Shown here piece after piece: positions 47,285-58,060 of a stretch of DNA of 64,000 nucleotides. Origin of the DNA: Stenopsyche tienmushanensis (lineage: Eukaryota > Arthropoda > Insecta > Trichoptera > Stenopsychidae); assembly GCA_008973525.1 (NCBI GenBank), contig WACJ01000522.1:186001-250000 (forward strand), written 5' to 3'. The position numbers and the translations under genes were made by a program. Below the pieces are notes generated by a model. It made no database searches. It was not told the origin of the DNA and saw only the letters and a list, made by a program, of their open reading frames with translations. Position 1 is the stretch's first letter, and every line of letters starts with the position of its first letter.

Positions 47285-47565
47285 ATGAAGTATCTTATTT
47301 TTACACATAGTTCCCTTCATTAGAAAAACGTTTTCTCGTAAATTAAGGCATGAAATCAAATAAAATTTTGAGAAGATTTGAAGCACAGTTTGATGATGCT
47401 ACTCTAAGTAAGACCCAAGTATTTGATTGGACCTAAAAGTTTCGTGAAGGTCTAAAAGTCGAAAAACAGTCCTCTGTAAAAGTGAAGAATATGTCAATTT
47501 GGGACTCGATAGGAATTTTATTGATTGATTTTCTGCATGACAGACAAACGGTGAATGCTGAAAAT
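47285..47565 (+). pseudogene. mariner (SETMAR-like) transposase, internally deleted
   Basis: The plus strand reads KILRRFEAQFDDATLSKTQV then FDWT, stop, KFREGLKVEKQ: the N-terminal helix-turn-helix. After a gap comes GILLIDFLHDRQTVNA, the central segment after the first catalytic Asp. The GDETW region between them is deleted. The opening TTTTCTCGTAAATTAAGGCA matches the mariner ends at 3.65 and 4.36 kb. Confidence 0.75.
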
Positions 47566-48240
47566 TAAAAAGGCCTAGTTTTCGGAGCAGCCATCTTCTT
47601 TCTTTAGTGTCTTGAAAAATATACTAATCCATTTGTATTTCTATATATCACCAATAAATTTGTACAGCTAAATTCCGGAGTTACATTTGAATCACCCCCG
47701 TACAAGTTATATAATGGTTATATATTAAATTTGTTAGATGGGTTGAGTGTTCTTCAAAGTGTATGCACACAGTAGGGAAAACTTTAACGAGGGTTGTGCA
47801 AGACTCACAATACCATGGTACTAGATTCAGTTCCAAACTGCAAAATGTTCCTGTAGAGACTCTCAACCGAAATTAGCTTAGTAACGATGGTATTTTAGAA
47901 TGGAAGAGCTCTTCAATAAACACACCTTCGTTCCGTCGTGAGTTCCAGTATTGAATATAACGATCCAATTACATAAAGCGATTCAAATCTGTTTGCATAT
48001 TTCACAAATTATGATCCTTGTCGAAATATTTTCCAATGGCAATTATTTGCCTATAGATTTACACTCTTGATATTACGCTTGTATTGAAATACTTGCAGCA
48101 TCATATTAGATCCTCCCGAAATTCGTCGAATTTATATTGTAACCTATCCTGTGACGGACGAATGAATTCATATTTTCCATTGAAACTATCCAGTTGCGTT
48201 TTTTAGCAATCCAAGCAAAATTAAGCAATTTTTATATGGT
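47566..48240. other. AT-rich stretch, nothing recognised
   Basis: No coding or repeat signal found. Confidence 0.4.
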
Positions 48241-48241
48241 T

Positions 48242-49634
48242 TTAAGGGGGGCAAACGCTTTACAACGTTCAAAAAAATCGTTTTTTTTTAATTATGTATT
48301 TCGAAAGTAAAACATATTGAGAGTATACTGTAAAAAAGAAAAATCGGAATATGTAATATTTACGAAGTTATAGCGCATAATCAGGAGCACGCTGGAACCG
48401 CTGTGAACTAGGGAATCAGGTCAGGTAGGAGCGCTTGGAGTTGAGCAACCTTTCTTTCATAATACATTTATTTAAATCTTCTGTATCCTTATTTTTATTA
48501 TAGAAGATGTTACTAAACATATTTTAAGAAAAATTACCGTTATATTGCACGCATAGATCTCTAACTGTAGTTATGCGAAATAAAAGTTGCTCAAAGTCAG
48601 CTCGAAGTTGCTCGAAGTCAAGTTTAGCTCGATAGTTTGTCGTGTGTGGTTGAATTTTCGAAGCAAAAACGTCAAAATATCTTAATAAAGGGACGAAAGG
48701 TAGAGAAATTCGAGGAATTTAAAAAAAATACATTATCATGGGAACCCGACTGGAGTCAAAAGCTGGTGGAAATGGCAGAAACCATTGCTTTAAAAAATAT
48801 CCAAAGCTTGTAGATCTGACTCCATTTCTTGGCCAAAAGATAAAACATCATATCTTACCAGTTTATAAAGATTTGTACAGGGATGAATTACTTCAAAGAT
48901 GGTTGAGTGGCCATACCCAAAATGCTAAGGAATGTTTTAAGTCGACGGTTTAGCGAATGGCTCCAAAGCATCAGCATTCTGGTGTAAAAATCATTGAAAT
49001 ATTAACATACATTGCTGCTGGGATATTTAATAACGACTACAGCTTCATTTTGAAGATGATGAATACATTAAATATAATTATTGGCACCTACTGTAGAGTC
49101 TTTGCTGAAAATACCGATGAAGCGCGGATATCGAGATAGAACCGCAAGATTCTTTCTGAGACAAAAGCAGCTCGCATAGCACGAAAAACAACAGTTAGTC
49201 AGAGAAAATCATTTTTTTAAGAAAGCTGAAGATCTATTATATGCATCTGGAATCAATGATTGATCGGTAAGTCACTAAAATTGATAGTTTTATTGCATTG
49301 AAACTTTAAACGAGATTATCTCGAAACTGCATTTTCAAAACGTTCGCCAGTTGTAGCTGAAAAAGTTGTAGATCGATCTGATTGAAATTTTGGGATGTTT
49401 CTCACTATAATATTATCTAGTTAACTTAGCTAAAGTTTTAAGGTTTTCACGTAAATAAATAATTTTTTTTAGGTAAAAATTATCAAAAAATATGTAAAAA
49501 ATATGAAAGTTTAACTAAAAGGTTGTAGTAAAATAATGTCAAGAATTTAAAATCATACGATTATTTTATCACCTTTAAAAAAATATAATGAAAACGAATC
49601 ATTTTCGAGCATCTAAAGGGATTGCCCCCCTTAA
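48242..49634 (+). mobile_element. Mutator-like DNA transposon, copy 2, with TTAA-flanked inverted repeats
   Basis: TTAAGGGGGGCAA (48242-48254) is matched exactly, inverted, by TTGCCCCCCTTAA (49622-49634). If TTAA is the target duplication, the element is 48246-49630 with a 9-bp GGGGGGCAA inverted repeat. If not, the inverted repeat is 13 bp and I see no longer target duplication. The interior from 48538 to 49616 aligns with copy 1. At about 1.39 kb it carries only the C-terminal part of the transposase. Confidence 0.75.
48738..49139 (+). pseudogene. Mutator-like transposase C-terminal fragment (copy 2)
   Basis: The frame reads KYPKLVDLTPFLGQKIKHHI, LPVYKDLYRDELLQRWLSGH, TQNAKECFKSTV, a TAG stop in place of the family Trp codon, then MAPKHQHSGVKIIEILTYIA, GIFNNDYSFILKMMNTLNII, GTYCRVFAENTDEARISR and a stop. 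A later frame reads ILSETKAARIARKTTV. This is the 'QRxLxGxTQNAxExFxSxVW' transposase block, and it preserves more of the tail than copy 1. The canonical CLGG has become WLSG. The copy is a relic. Confidence 0.65.
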
Positions 49635-49659
49635 GCAGCAAACAAGATTAAGAGGAAGA

Positions 49660-50110
49660 TAGCTAACAATTTTTCGTTTATTAAAATACACCCTAGCAGC
49701 CAAAGGGTTGAAGCGATCGTTATCAAAATGGATGGTATTTGAATTTAAATGATATTCGTGGACTAATGCTTTTTGCAGTTGGGGATGTCAGCTTGCCAGC
49801 AATTATTATTTTTATGCCCAACGTGTGTGAATCCAATTGTGGCAGCTGCCAACTTCAACACCCTTAAACATTTTAGTGACGTCATCCCGGATTTTGCACG
49901 TTTTGCTTCGTGCTTTAATATTTCTTGAATTGAATATTTTCAGCTGAATACCACCTAAAGAGCACTGCTGACCGCTTGTATTTTTTTTCATTAGTGCCCG
50001 GCAATAAAGTGTTTTTAAATAGCTTCCCTATCTTTCGAATCGGTAAGGGTCCATTCCAAATATATATTTAAAGACCGTGCTTTTTGCTGACTTTACGAGG
50101 TTTTGATGAG
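49660..50110. other. non-repetitive block; candidate cis-regulatory island
   Basis: The block contains TTAGTGACGTCATCCCGGAT (a CRE-type TGACGTCA), CCAATTGTGGCAGCTGCCAA and ATTATTATTTTTATGCCC. It has no repeat partner and no coding. Confidence 0.27.
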
Positions 50111-52740
50111 CAATCAAAGGAGCTAATGCTTGAGGATGCTAATAAAAACGCCATCAATTATTGACTAAAACTGTCGTCGGACTCAAATTGAGTGCGCTTA
50201 AATGTTCAATTTTAATATACTATGATGGTATTACATGGTTTAAATTTAATATTTTGAAATGTATCAAAAATCATTTGCCAAATAGATTGGCACGTGCCGA
50301 ATTGCTTAAACGACAAGGCTGTTAATGTTTCTATGTCCAAATGTCAAAGGTTGATTAACATGCCACTCAAACTACCCTAATTGATAGGTTCGAAAGCGGT
50401 CTTTTCATTGATTTACTTTACATTAACATAAATATTAATATATAATCTCTATCATGGAGGAATTTATGGAAAATTTAAGCTGTTATATAAACACAAAAGA
50501 AAATCTAATGAAAAATTCCTATATCAAAATTGTATTATTTAGAGCTATCCGGATGAAATGCTTTTGCCATGATCCATTTTAACAACGCTGCAAGTAAAAA
50601 ATCAATACTGTATGACGTTAAAAGTGACCCAATTCCTGATCGTTTAATCGATTCAATACGTCCTCAAAGTTCTAATAAAAATGTTGTGCAATATATTTTC
50701 GAGAAATATACGTTACACACAGACGATAAAATTGTGCAATTTATTACATAGTTTGACTCCATATGTCAATTTATGGCCTTCCATATGGAAGTATTAATAA
50801 GAAAGCCAACAAGAGAGGCTGAACACTCTAAGATATTAAATTTAGATTAAATTCCTTAACTTATATCTTGGATCTACTGGGCAAAAAAATAGAGCAACAC
50901 ATTGTTGTCTTACAAAATAAAATACACAATGTATTTGGCATGAAATTCTATGGTATACAAACAATCTTCTGTCCTGAACAATCAGAAACTTGCAGGTCAA
51001 TACATTTTGTTGTTGATCTATTAACCACATATTTTCGTATTCGCTTCGCTAAAATGGATTTGATGTAATAAATCATAGGATTGATATTGCATGGATTTGA
51101 ATAGCTGATGTTTCATTCATTCAAAAAATAGTAATGAGCAAATTTCGCTCTCAAAGAGTTGTGAATCTGCAGCTTTCAATTTGCATCACTTGCCAATTAT
51201 GACACCAAATTGCAATCTCTTTCGATCCTAATAACGTCATACATTGACACTATATTCAGTGACGGAACGATCGTGTGGCTGATTGTAAGCTTTACCCCGG
51301 GGATATAATGAGCTTATATCCACTTCCAAACAATATCTATTGTGTTTGCCATGAAGACCATAATAATTGATTAGCTCGCTCATAGTATCATCGATGATCT
51401 ACGCTAAATAAATTTGTAGGCAGAAAACAATATATATAAAATTATGTAAAATCAGAAAAAATAATCGACAATATTCTGAAGAATATTTATGTTTCGGTTT
51501 TACGTATTCTTACGCATTGTGTATTTAACTCAAAGTATGAGTATATTTGAAAACTTCGGTATTTCGGATTGATATTGCGCTATTCGAAAGACTTACCTAA
51601 AACAAAGAATTCAAACATCCATTAGACCAAATATTTTGTGTGTATATTTTAGATGACAAATTAAATGATAGCTCAAATTTATCTTGTAAATCTTATCATC
51701 CTTACCTGGGAGCTCTTACTGCATGAATTTTGAAGTCCTGGACACCTTTGGAATTTGGCTCACCAGCAGTTCTTTTGAACCACACTTTACAATTTTTCAC
51801 AACGTCCATCTAAACTTAAGACTATTGATTGATCAAGGCTGGTCGATTTCGTAATCAAACAATTGCGGATTGCTTTTATATTAAACACGATTTCATACCT
51901 GAAATTAAATATTTGACACATTTTAGTCCAATTATTTAGCTGATGATATATTTTTAAAATGATATATGATGTATTTTCTTTAATCTAAGGAAAAATTGAT
52001 GCTTAATGAAGCTTTTAGCTATGAAATGCTAAATGAATCACTTCCGAATATCGTATTTTACATATACATTTGAATGTTAGTCGTGACTTTAAAAAAATGA
52101 TACAAAAATCGGACCTAATTCCTACATCTTAAAATAGACATCTTGATTTTCCAATCCACTATGAGTATTATTTCCGATCTGTGTTCTTGAAATTTCAATG
52201 CAATTGTTCAACATTAAACATTTCGATAATAAGCCTAATAATCGTATTACAATATACTTAAAAACTATGACTACTTGCCTCAATATTTTAGCTGCATGAC
52301 GATCAGGATACAGTCTGGAACATGGATCACATTCCGGAACGGCACAACACTCTGTGTATTAAAAAATATCACTTAACATACGCACATGCACATCCTAACC
52401 TGTCAAAATAAAATATAGCTCTGCACCGAATATTGTTGCATAGCATAAACTCGACGCCCAAACTGGACGGACAAATTGAAACGCATTTATGATAAATTAT
52501 TAATATTTATAAGAAAAACTATTTTTTAAAAATCATGGGATTAAATAAGCTACTGCGATATATTCCCAAAAATATTATTTTTCAAAAAAAATCACCATCC
52601 TTTTCGTTGCATAAATATATTATTTTTTAATGAATTTCAAATTTGATAAAAATATTTTTGGGTATATATCAAAAGAGCTCATCTCAGAGAGAATCTCGTG
52701 CATTCTTTCAATAGTTTTTCATAATAATTTACATTTAGTA
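50111..52740. other. AT-rich stretch, nothing firm
   Basis: A 60-codon frame at 50569-50751 (NNAASKKSILYDVKSDP, RLIDSIRPQSSNKNVVQYIF) has protein-like composition but no family I can name and no splice context. The remainder shows nothing. Confidence 0.35.
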
Positions 52741-52754
52741 TTGATACATTTATA

Positions 52755-52830
52755 TTCGTACGCTCAGTTGAGCCGTCGAATTCTAGGCGACAATCAGTGC
52801 GTGTTCGATTCTTAGGTTATACGGTTCGGC
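52755..52830 (+). repeat. tRNA-like (possible SINE head)
   Basis: TACGCTCAGTTGAGC looks like a D-arm/A-box and TGTTCGATTC 40 bp on like a T-loop/B-box. The D-arm hairpin GCTC-AGTT-GAGC is perfect, but the anticodon and T stems do not close well, so it is not a normal tRNA gene. Confidence 0.28.
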
Positions 52831-53223
52831 TTAATCGTCAGAGGGATATATCTTAATAAATAAAGTGCAGTGTTGTTCCAGAATGCGTCCCGTACTCCAG
52901 GATCTATCCTGAACGTCATGCAGCGTCGATACTCAGGCAAGTGTTCTTAGTTTTTTAAGTGTTTTGTACTGCGACTTATAGTAAATTGGAGATCCTTGAT
53001 GTCTATTTTAAGATGTAGGATTTAAAGCCGATAAATTATGTTTTTTTTAAAGCCACGATAAACTTTTGATTTTATTGTCACAATAGCCTCTTACATAGAG
53101 TGCGGAATAAGATGTCGATGGTTGAATACAGTAGGATGGTTTCGATGGGTATCTGATGAGCTGTGCGCCTGGTCGTGGCGAAATCTTCAAATCGTCATGC
53201 AGTCTGACCGCTGAGGAAAGATT

Positions 53224-54330
53224 CATAATCATCATCATCATCACCAGTCTGTGTTCATCCATCGTTGAACGCATGAGTCTTCATCCCTCTCGATCCTCCG
53301 CTTTCCGCATCCAGCTTCATCCTGCTATTCTTTCGATGTCGTCAGTCTTACAGGGATCTCCACTCCAACACTTTTCTTCCCCATCGACCGTCGTTTCTTC
53401 GACACATTTGTCTCCCCCATTACCACTTAAGTGTGTCAATTCTTTTAGTAGCGTCTACTACTCGAGTTCTTCTTCGGATATCCTCGTTTCTGATCGATAT
53501 TATAAAGACACTCCGAGCATAGATCTCTCTATGGCACGCTGGGAAAACTTTATTCTGTGTAAAATGCCTGATATTAGATTCCACGTCTTCGTGGGTTAAC
53601 ACTGGGATGATGCGTTGGTTAAATGCTGCCATCCCAGTGGTATTCGTCTGTCATCCTAATTGTATTACTTGTCCCAGATAAGTGTATTCATTTTCAACCT
53701 CAATTTGTGTTCTCCCAATGGATATCGCCCCGAAGGTCTGAGAATTGTGACTATTTATCATGGCTTCGATTTTATCCATGTTCATTTTCAGACAAATTTT
53801 ACTTGACACTTCGTTTAGGTCTTGGAGCATGTCTTGAAGCTTTTCAGACGATTCGGCTATTAATACTATGTCACAATTTCTCCACTTGTGTGTTGTCAAT
53901 ACTGTGTCGGCACTTTTTCCAAGATAGCAGTTTAAACACATCTTCCAAAGTGTTTATGATAAGCTTGGGAGATAGTTTATATTACAGCGTTGTAGTGAGT
54001 CTAAAACTGCCCAATAAAAACAGTGACTGATTATATTTTTCGGTTTTCTGGATGATTTGTCTTAGTATGTGGATATGCTCGATGATACTAAAGCCTTTTC
54101 TAAATCCAGCCTGTTCTAGAGGTTGAAATTTGTCAAATCGATCTGCCAGCCTATTAGCTTTAACTTTAGAGAATACTTTATATATATATGGGAGAGAAGC
54201 GAAATTGGACGATAGTTCTTAAGCAATGAATTGTCTCCTTTTTTAAAAACTAATACACTCCAGGCCTACGGGGCTTCCATATGTACCCTGTTAAAGAGTT
54301 AAGATTTAGTTGTTTTTAATTATTAGGAGT
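53224..54330 (-). mobile_element. 5'-truncated LINE of RTE/CR1 type
   Basis: The minus strand, reading from 54330 down, gives in broken frames: VLVFKKGDNSLLKNYRPISL, YKVFSKVKANRLADRFDKFQ, PLEQAGFRKGFSIIEHIHIL, RQIIQKTEKYN; then DIVLIAESSEKLQDMLQDLN, EVSSKICLKMNMDKIEAMIN, YTYLGQVIQLG; then RNEDIRRRTRVVDATKRIDT and WGRKVLEWRS-like sequence. These are reverse transcriptase fingers to thumb and the C-terminal tail of the common arthropod 'endonuclease-reverse transcriptase' LINEs. The YADD catalytic box is altered (NCDIVLI). The 3' end runs into a (GAT)n tail at 53224-53248, typical of such elements. Confidence 0.85.
53651..53941 (-). pseudogene. reverse transcriptase palm/thumb fragment
   Basis: The 96-residue frame contains CDIVLIAESSEKLQDMLQDL then NEVSSKICLKMNMDKIEAMI and EVENEYTYLGQVIQLG. 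The first Asp of the YxDD box is replaced by Cys, so this copy could not be catalytic even if in frame. Confidence 0.85.
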
Positions 54331-54334
54331 ACCG

Positions 54335-54535
54335 TGAACCAGTGACCTGCCAAACTATGCTGCATCTTTCAAAAACCACCAGTAATCAGAAAGAGCAATA
54401 TATGGAGAACAAAATATCCCTTGAGCGTTTCCAAATATTTTTTTACGAATTTCGCGACATAAGATCGAGCGTTATCATGCAGAAGAATGACTTTGTAATG
54501 TCATTGTTCGTATTTCAGCCATATTTATTGTAAAG
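54335..54535 (-). pseudogene. mariner transposase fragment (HDNAR motif)
   Basis: The minus strand reads VILLHDNARSYVAKFVKKYL then ETLKGYFVLH, and in another frame MQHSLAGHWFTVL. This is the second catalytic Asp region and the following C-terminal piece of a mariner transposase. The PPYSPDLAPSD section is scrambled. Confidence 0.7.
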
Positions 54536-54569
54536 GACAGCTTAAACAATTCCATCTGCTGCATTTGGC

Positions 54570-54880
54570 TGTTTCAGCAAGACATTGTACCAACACACAT
54601 TTGTTATCGCGGTGGCCAAAATCAATGAGTTAAAGTTCGAATTGCTTCTTCGTGCATCCTATTCGCCAGATTTAGCTCCCTCTTATTATTATATTTTTCA
54701 AAACTTGAAATAATAGCTTGGTGGTTAAAAATTTACCAATAATGAAGAGGTGGAATCAGCGTTTGATGACTATTTTGAGGAGCTCGACGATACTTTGACG
54801 GCGGTTCTTTTCATTCAACTTTTGTCACTTGTCATACAATTTATAACTAAGAAATATACATTTTAGGGAAGCACTCCACG
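54570..54880 (+). pseudogene. mariner transposase C-terminal fragment
   Basis: The plus strand reads VAKINELKFELLLRASYSPD then LAPSYYYIFQNLK, stop, stop, LGG, stop, KFTNNEEVESAFDDYFEELD. SPDLAPSY is the third catalytic site region, where the usual SD has become SY. It is a different mariner lineage from, and opposite to, the fragment just left of it. Confidence 0.8.
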
Positions 54881-54889
54881 TATTGAGCG

Positions 54890-55620
54890 GTTGACCCGAA
54901 AATGTTCCATAAAGAATAATTCCGCTTTGTATTTGACAAAGTAAAATTTAACAATGTGGTCACCAATATGTCTACAGCGTTCTTATGGAAATTAATTAAA
55001 TATTTTCTTACAAAGGATAATTGGCAGTGTTCCTGGTAAAGATTCCACGTGTTGTCACAACCGCTTATTCGTCAAGGCATACATATTAATTTGGCGAACA
55101 ACATCTCCACTCGAGATGACTGACATCAAATATGCTTTATGATTTATTATTAATTCGCATGTTTCCAAATTGTTAAACGTATTCGGCTTTCAGCTCTTGA
55201 AACAATGAGCATCGAACATGAGAAACTTCATTCCAACATCTGCTCCAGACAAATATTTAATTTATATTGACATACCTAGGGAAGCTATCGAGCTGCTCTA
55301 ATGCCTTTCCTTCGCGGATTTGCCCATAAACTCACTTGGGGAATTTTCTTGGCCAGAAACTAGCCTGAAATAAAATTAAACTTTGAGAATTACTTTATTT
55401 AAATGATCGAACTTTCCGACTTTTGATTGTAGTTGTTGGAACCGAGTGCAATTTGTTCCGTCTTAACGACGTCGTAGAATTTTCGCACTCTATAAGAATT
55501 AATAATTTGTCTATTTAAAGCTTAAATACTTTATTTTTAAGGTCATTTTGGGATATACATATTTAAATTTTATATCATTTTTTTTATTTCATCATTCTTG
55601 ATTAGAAAATAAATTTGTAT
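54890..55620. other. AT-rich stretch, nothing recognised
   Basis: No coding or repeat signal found. Confidence 0.4.
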
Positions 55621-55627
55621 TACTTAA

Positions 55628-55952
55628 CCGGTTGACGCACACGTCTGGAATAACGATTTTCGCAATTTATGAACGTAAAATTGGAGTTAAAACATCGCTA
55701 TAACACACAATTATTATTGTTTTGAATCAATGACATTGATTGTTGACAGTAGCGTTATTTGCCTCATTTTAATTTTAAAAGAAGCTAGAGAGTTTTTGTG
55801 CCACTTAAGTTTGTTTTCGTTTTGATGAGTTTCGTCGATTTGAGATAAGATTTGAAGTATCCACGAAGACGGTAAATATACATACCTGGCGCAAAAAGCA
55901 AGTATTATCTGCTGACGCATGACAGGATTTGACGGCTGTATACGTCAAAGGG
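55628..55952. mobile_element. piggyBac-type MITE with TTAA borders
   Basis: TTAA at 55624-55627 and 55953-55956 flank a 325-bp unit. Its ends are CCGGTTGACGCACACGTC on the left and, inverted, CCCTTTGACGTATACAGCC on the right: 8 of the first 10 bases match and a GACGNATAC-like core is shared. No transposase coding is recognised. The termini differ from the 17.25-kb piggyBac element, so it is another family. Confidence 0.6.
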
Positions 55953-56277
55953 TTAACAGAGAACTATAGAGGATTTTCCAAAAATAAGCTTCCGAGACCG
56001 GTTTAACTGCAAGAAAAATAATTGTAAATATTTAACTTTAACATCAGGCTTAAGAAAATACTTTTTATGTTTATGATTTTTTAATTAAAATTATATACAA
56101 AATTTATTCAAATTGGCCACCTCTGTTTCATATGCACAAACGACTTTTCCTTATTTCAATTGTAGTTGTCTGAAGTAGCTTTCCTCTTAAATTTTTGCAA
56201 AGACGGGCTTTGTTTCTTCAATTAGGATTTCTTTTGTGGGCACCTCTGTCGAGTAAATTAATACTTTTGGCGGCCGT

Positions 56278-56604
56278 ATTCCATGGCTCGCACGATCTCC
56301 AGATCTGACACCAATGGATATCTTTTTCTGGAGACGTACCTTATTCCGTAGCTCGCACGATCTCTAGACGTGGTACCACCGAATTTATTTTCCTAGGGAT
56401 GTCCCCTATTACGTGGTTCGCACGGTCTTCAGATCTGACACCACTGGATATCTTATTCTGGAGACGTACCTTATTCCGTAGCTCACACGATCTCTAGACC
56501 TGACACCACTAGATTATTTTTGTCCGTAGACGTGCCCAATTCCGTGGTTTGCACGGACTTCAGATCTGACACCACTCGATTTCTTTGCCTGAGGATAGGT
56601 GAAA
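56278..56604. repeat. 65-bp tandem array, five units, dimeric substructure
   Basis: Units start at 56278, 56343, 56408, 56473 and 56539 (periods 65, 65, 65, 66) with the core ATTCCGTGGCTCGCACGATC. Units 1, 3 and 5 share CAGATCTGACACCA; units 2 and 4 share GATCTCTAGAC. The array is therefore built of about 130-bp dimers. It directly abuts GC-rich repeat copy 3. Confidence 0.9.
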
Positions 56605-56639
56605 TTTTGGGTATTTTTTCGAAATGTTGAGAAAAAAAT

Positions 56640-56955
56640 CTATTTCGACAACCTTAATAAAAATGAGCAAACCAATACGAGTACCATAAGAAAGGGATAG
56701 TCCTTGTAGTCTGTCATCTGCTGCAGATCCCTTCAAACTTTGTCCTTTCTCTTTCAACGCACCTTCGGGTCCACAGTGGTCTAAAGCTGGTCATCCTGCG
56801 GAAACCTCGCTTCCTCTGGAGGGCGCGGAGCAAAAGGAGTTGGCACCTGGACGCCCTGCACGTAACGTGTTCGTGGAACCAAAACATCAGTGGAAGACAC
56901 TCCCTGTGTAACTAGTCCGGGGTAACCCGGACCAGACGCACAGCTAATACACAGG
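56640..56955 (-). repeat. GC-rich dispersed repeat, copy 3
   Basis: 56685-56950 is the inverse of 35180-35450, with shared AACCTTCGGGTC-, GGAGCAAAAG- and AAGACACTC-type blocks. Its end, CTAGTCCGGGGTAACCCGGA, matches 14646-14665 of copy 1. It looks like one end of the same element. Confidence 0.6.
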
Positions 56956-56982
56956 TAATAGGGTCAAATATATAGAACTTTT

Positions 56983-57060
56983 AAGATATTGGGCCTATGT
57001 GTGAAACGTAGCAAAAATCTCCGCCAATCCCAAAAAAAGCAATAAACCAACTACCCGTTT
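56983..57060. repeat. short dispersed repeat shared with 10.15 kb
   Basis: TATTGGGCCTATGTGTGAAA followed by CGTAGCAAAAAT resembles 10145-10185. Unknown origin. Confidence 0.5.
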
Positions 57061-57188
57061 TTTAGCGTTATTAAAAACATATAATAGCACTTCAATAAAC
57101 AGAATTAAAACAAAAACACTTTATTTCTTAATGTGTGATATTGCAACGCTCGTCAGGCACTCGCAAATAGGTAATAAAAAGTTTGAGT

Positions 57189-57213
57189 TTCCTGAACCGT
57201 GTCTCAATACATG
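57189..57213. repeat. TTCCTGAACCGTGTCTCAAT repeat word
   Basis: The same word is at 7750 (one change) and a diverged one at 40750. Too short to classify. Confidence 0.5.
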
Positions 57214-57282
57214 TTCATTATTAAAGGGAAAGTCCAAAATAATTATTTCTTTCCAGCTCTCATAATATATTAGGGATGCAAA

Positions 57283-57320
57283 CTTATATATTGTATATAT
57301 TTATATATATATATATATAG
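57283..57320. repeat. (TA)n microsatellite
   Basis: The run TATATATATATATATATA follows TTATATTGTATATATT-type sequence. Confidence 0.8.
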
Positions 57321-57439
57321 TTTTGGATGTGTCATCTCAGAATAAATGCGATGTCTCATTATTACGTCGTTATATTAACAATATGAGATGATAAAAAAAT
57401 ATGAAGATATTATCCGAGCAAAAGTAATCTTGTACGAAG

Positions 57440-58060
57440 CATCACTAGTGTATCCGGTCCCTGGGGACACGTTTCCATTATTATGCGACCTCCGTCATAA
57501 TGGGATATATTCTCCCAGAACCCCTCATAAATTCATTGAAGAATTAAATTTACTTTTATTACCATATTTAGGAATTACCTCGTTTAATTAAAATTCTCTC
57601 CAGGATGGCGTTACATGTTAATTTTTGCACTGGCGACGTTTCCTCGGCGTAATTCGATGAGCCTCCTGACGAATTACATCGAGCGGATCGAATCTCGACC
57701 ATATTTTTGATCCCCACATCACGGAGGAGCTGTTGGAGTATGGAAATAATAATTTATTTTATAGCAAATATGGCATGCAAAATACAGCTCGATTGAGAAT
57801 CAGGTCACATACTAAAGTATCGGCTGAAAAGGGTCCAAAGGACCTAATTCAGACGAGAGCGTGTAATGAAGACAGTAAAAAGGAGGCGTTTGTGGCTCCA
57901 CAATTGAATTCAAAAGCTTTAGCCGAGGTTTTAAATGGCGAGAAATTAGCTCAATTTCGGAAAAATCAAGGCTTTATTAAAGCCGCATTGACATTTATGA
58001 GCCTTAAATGTTTTATTGCGCTTTGTTTCGCGCCAAATTGGATCTAATCACGCATTAGTG
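57440..58060. other. non-repetitive block; candidate cis-regulatory island
   Basis: The block contains CTCCTGACGAATTACATCGA, GCACTGGCGACGTTTCCTCG and CGAGGTTTTAAATGGCG, plus a 104-codon frame (57733-58047) with no recognisable domain. There is no repeat partner. It might be regulatory or an unrecognised exon; I favour non-coding. Confidence 0.25.

Noticed and set aside
52755..52830. Functional tRNA gene
   Set aside because: Only the D-arm folds well; the anticodon and T stems do not close and no acceptor stem pairs.
56278..56604. CRISPR-like array
   Set aside because: Units are adjacent without unique spacers and the genome is eukaryotic; it is a plain tandem repeat.
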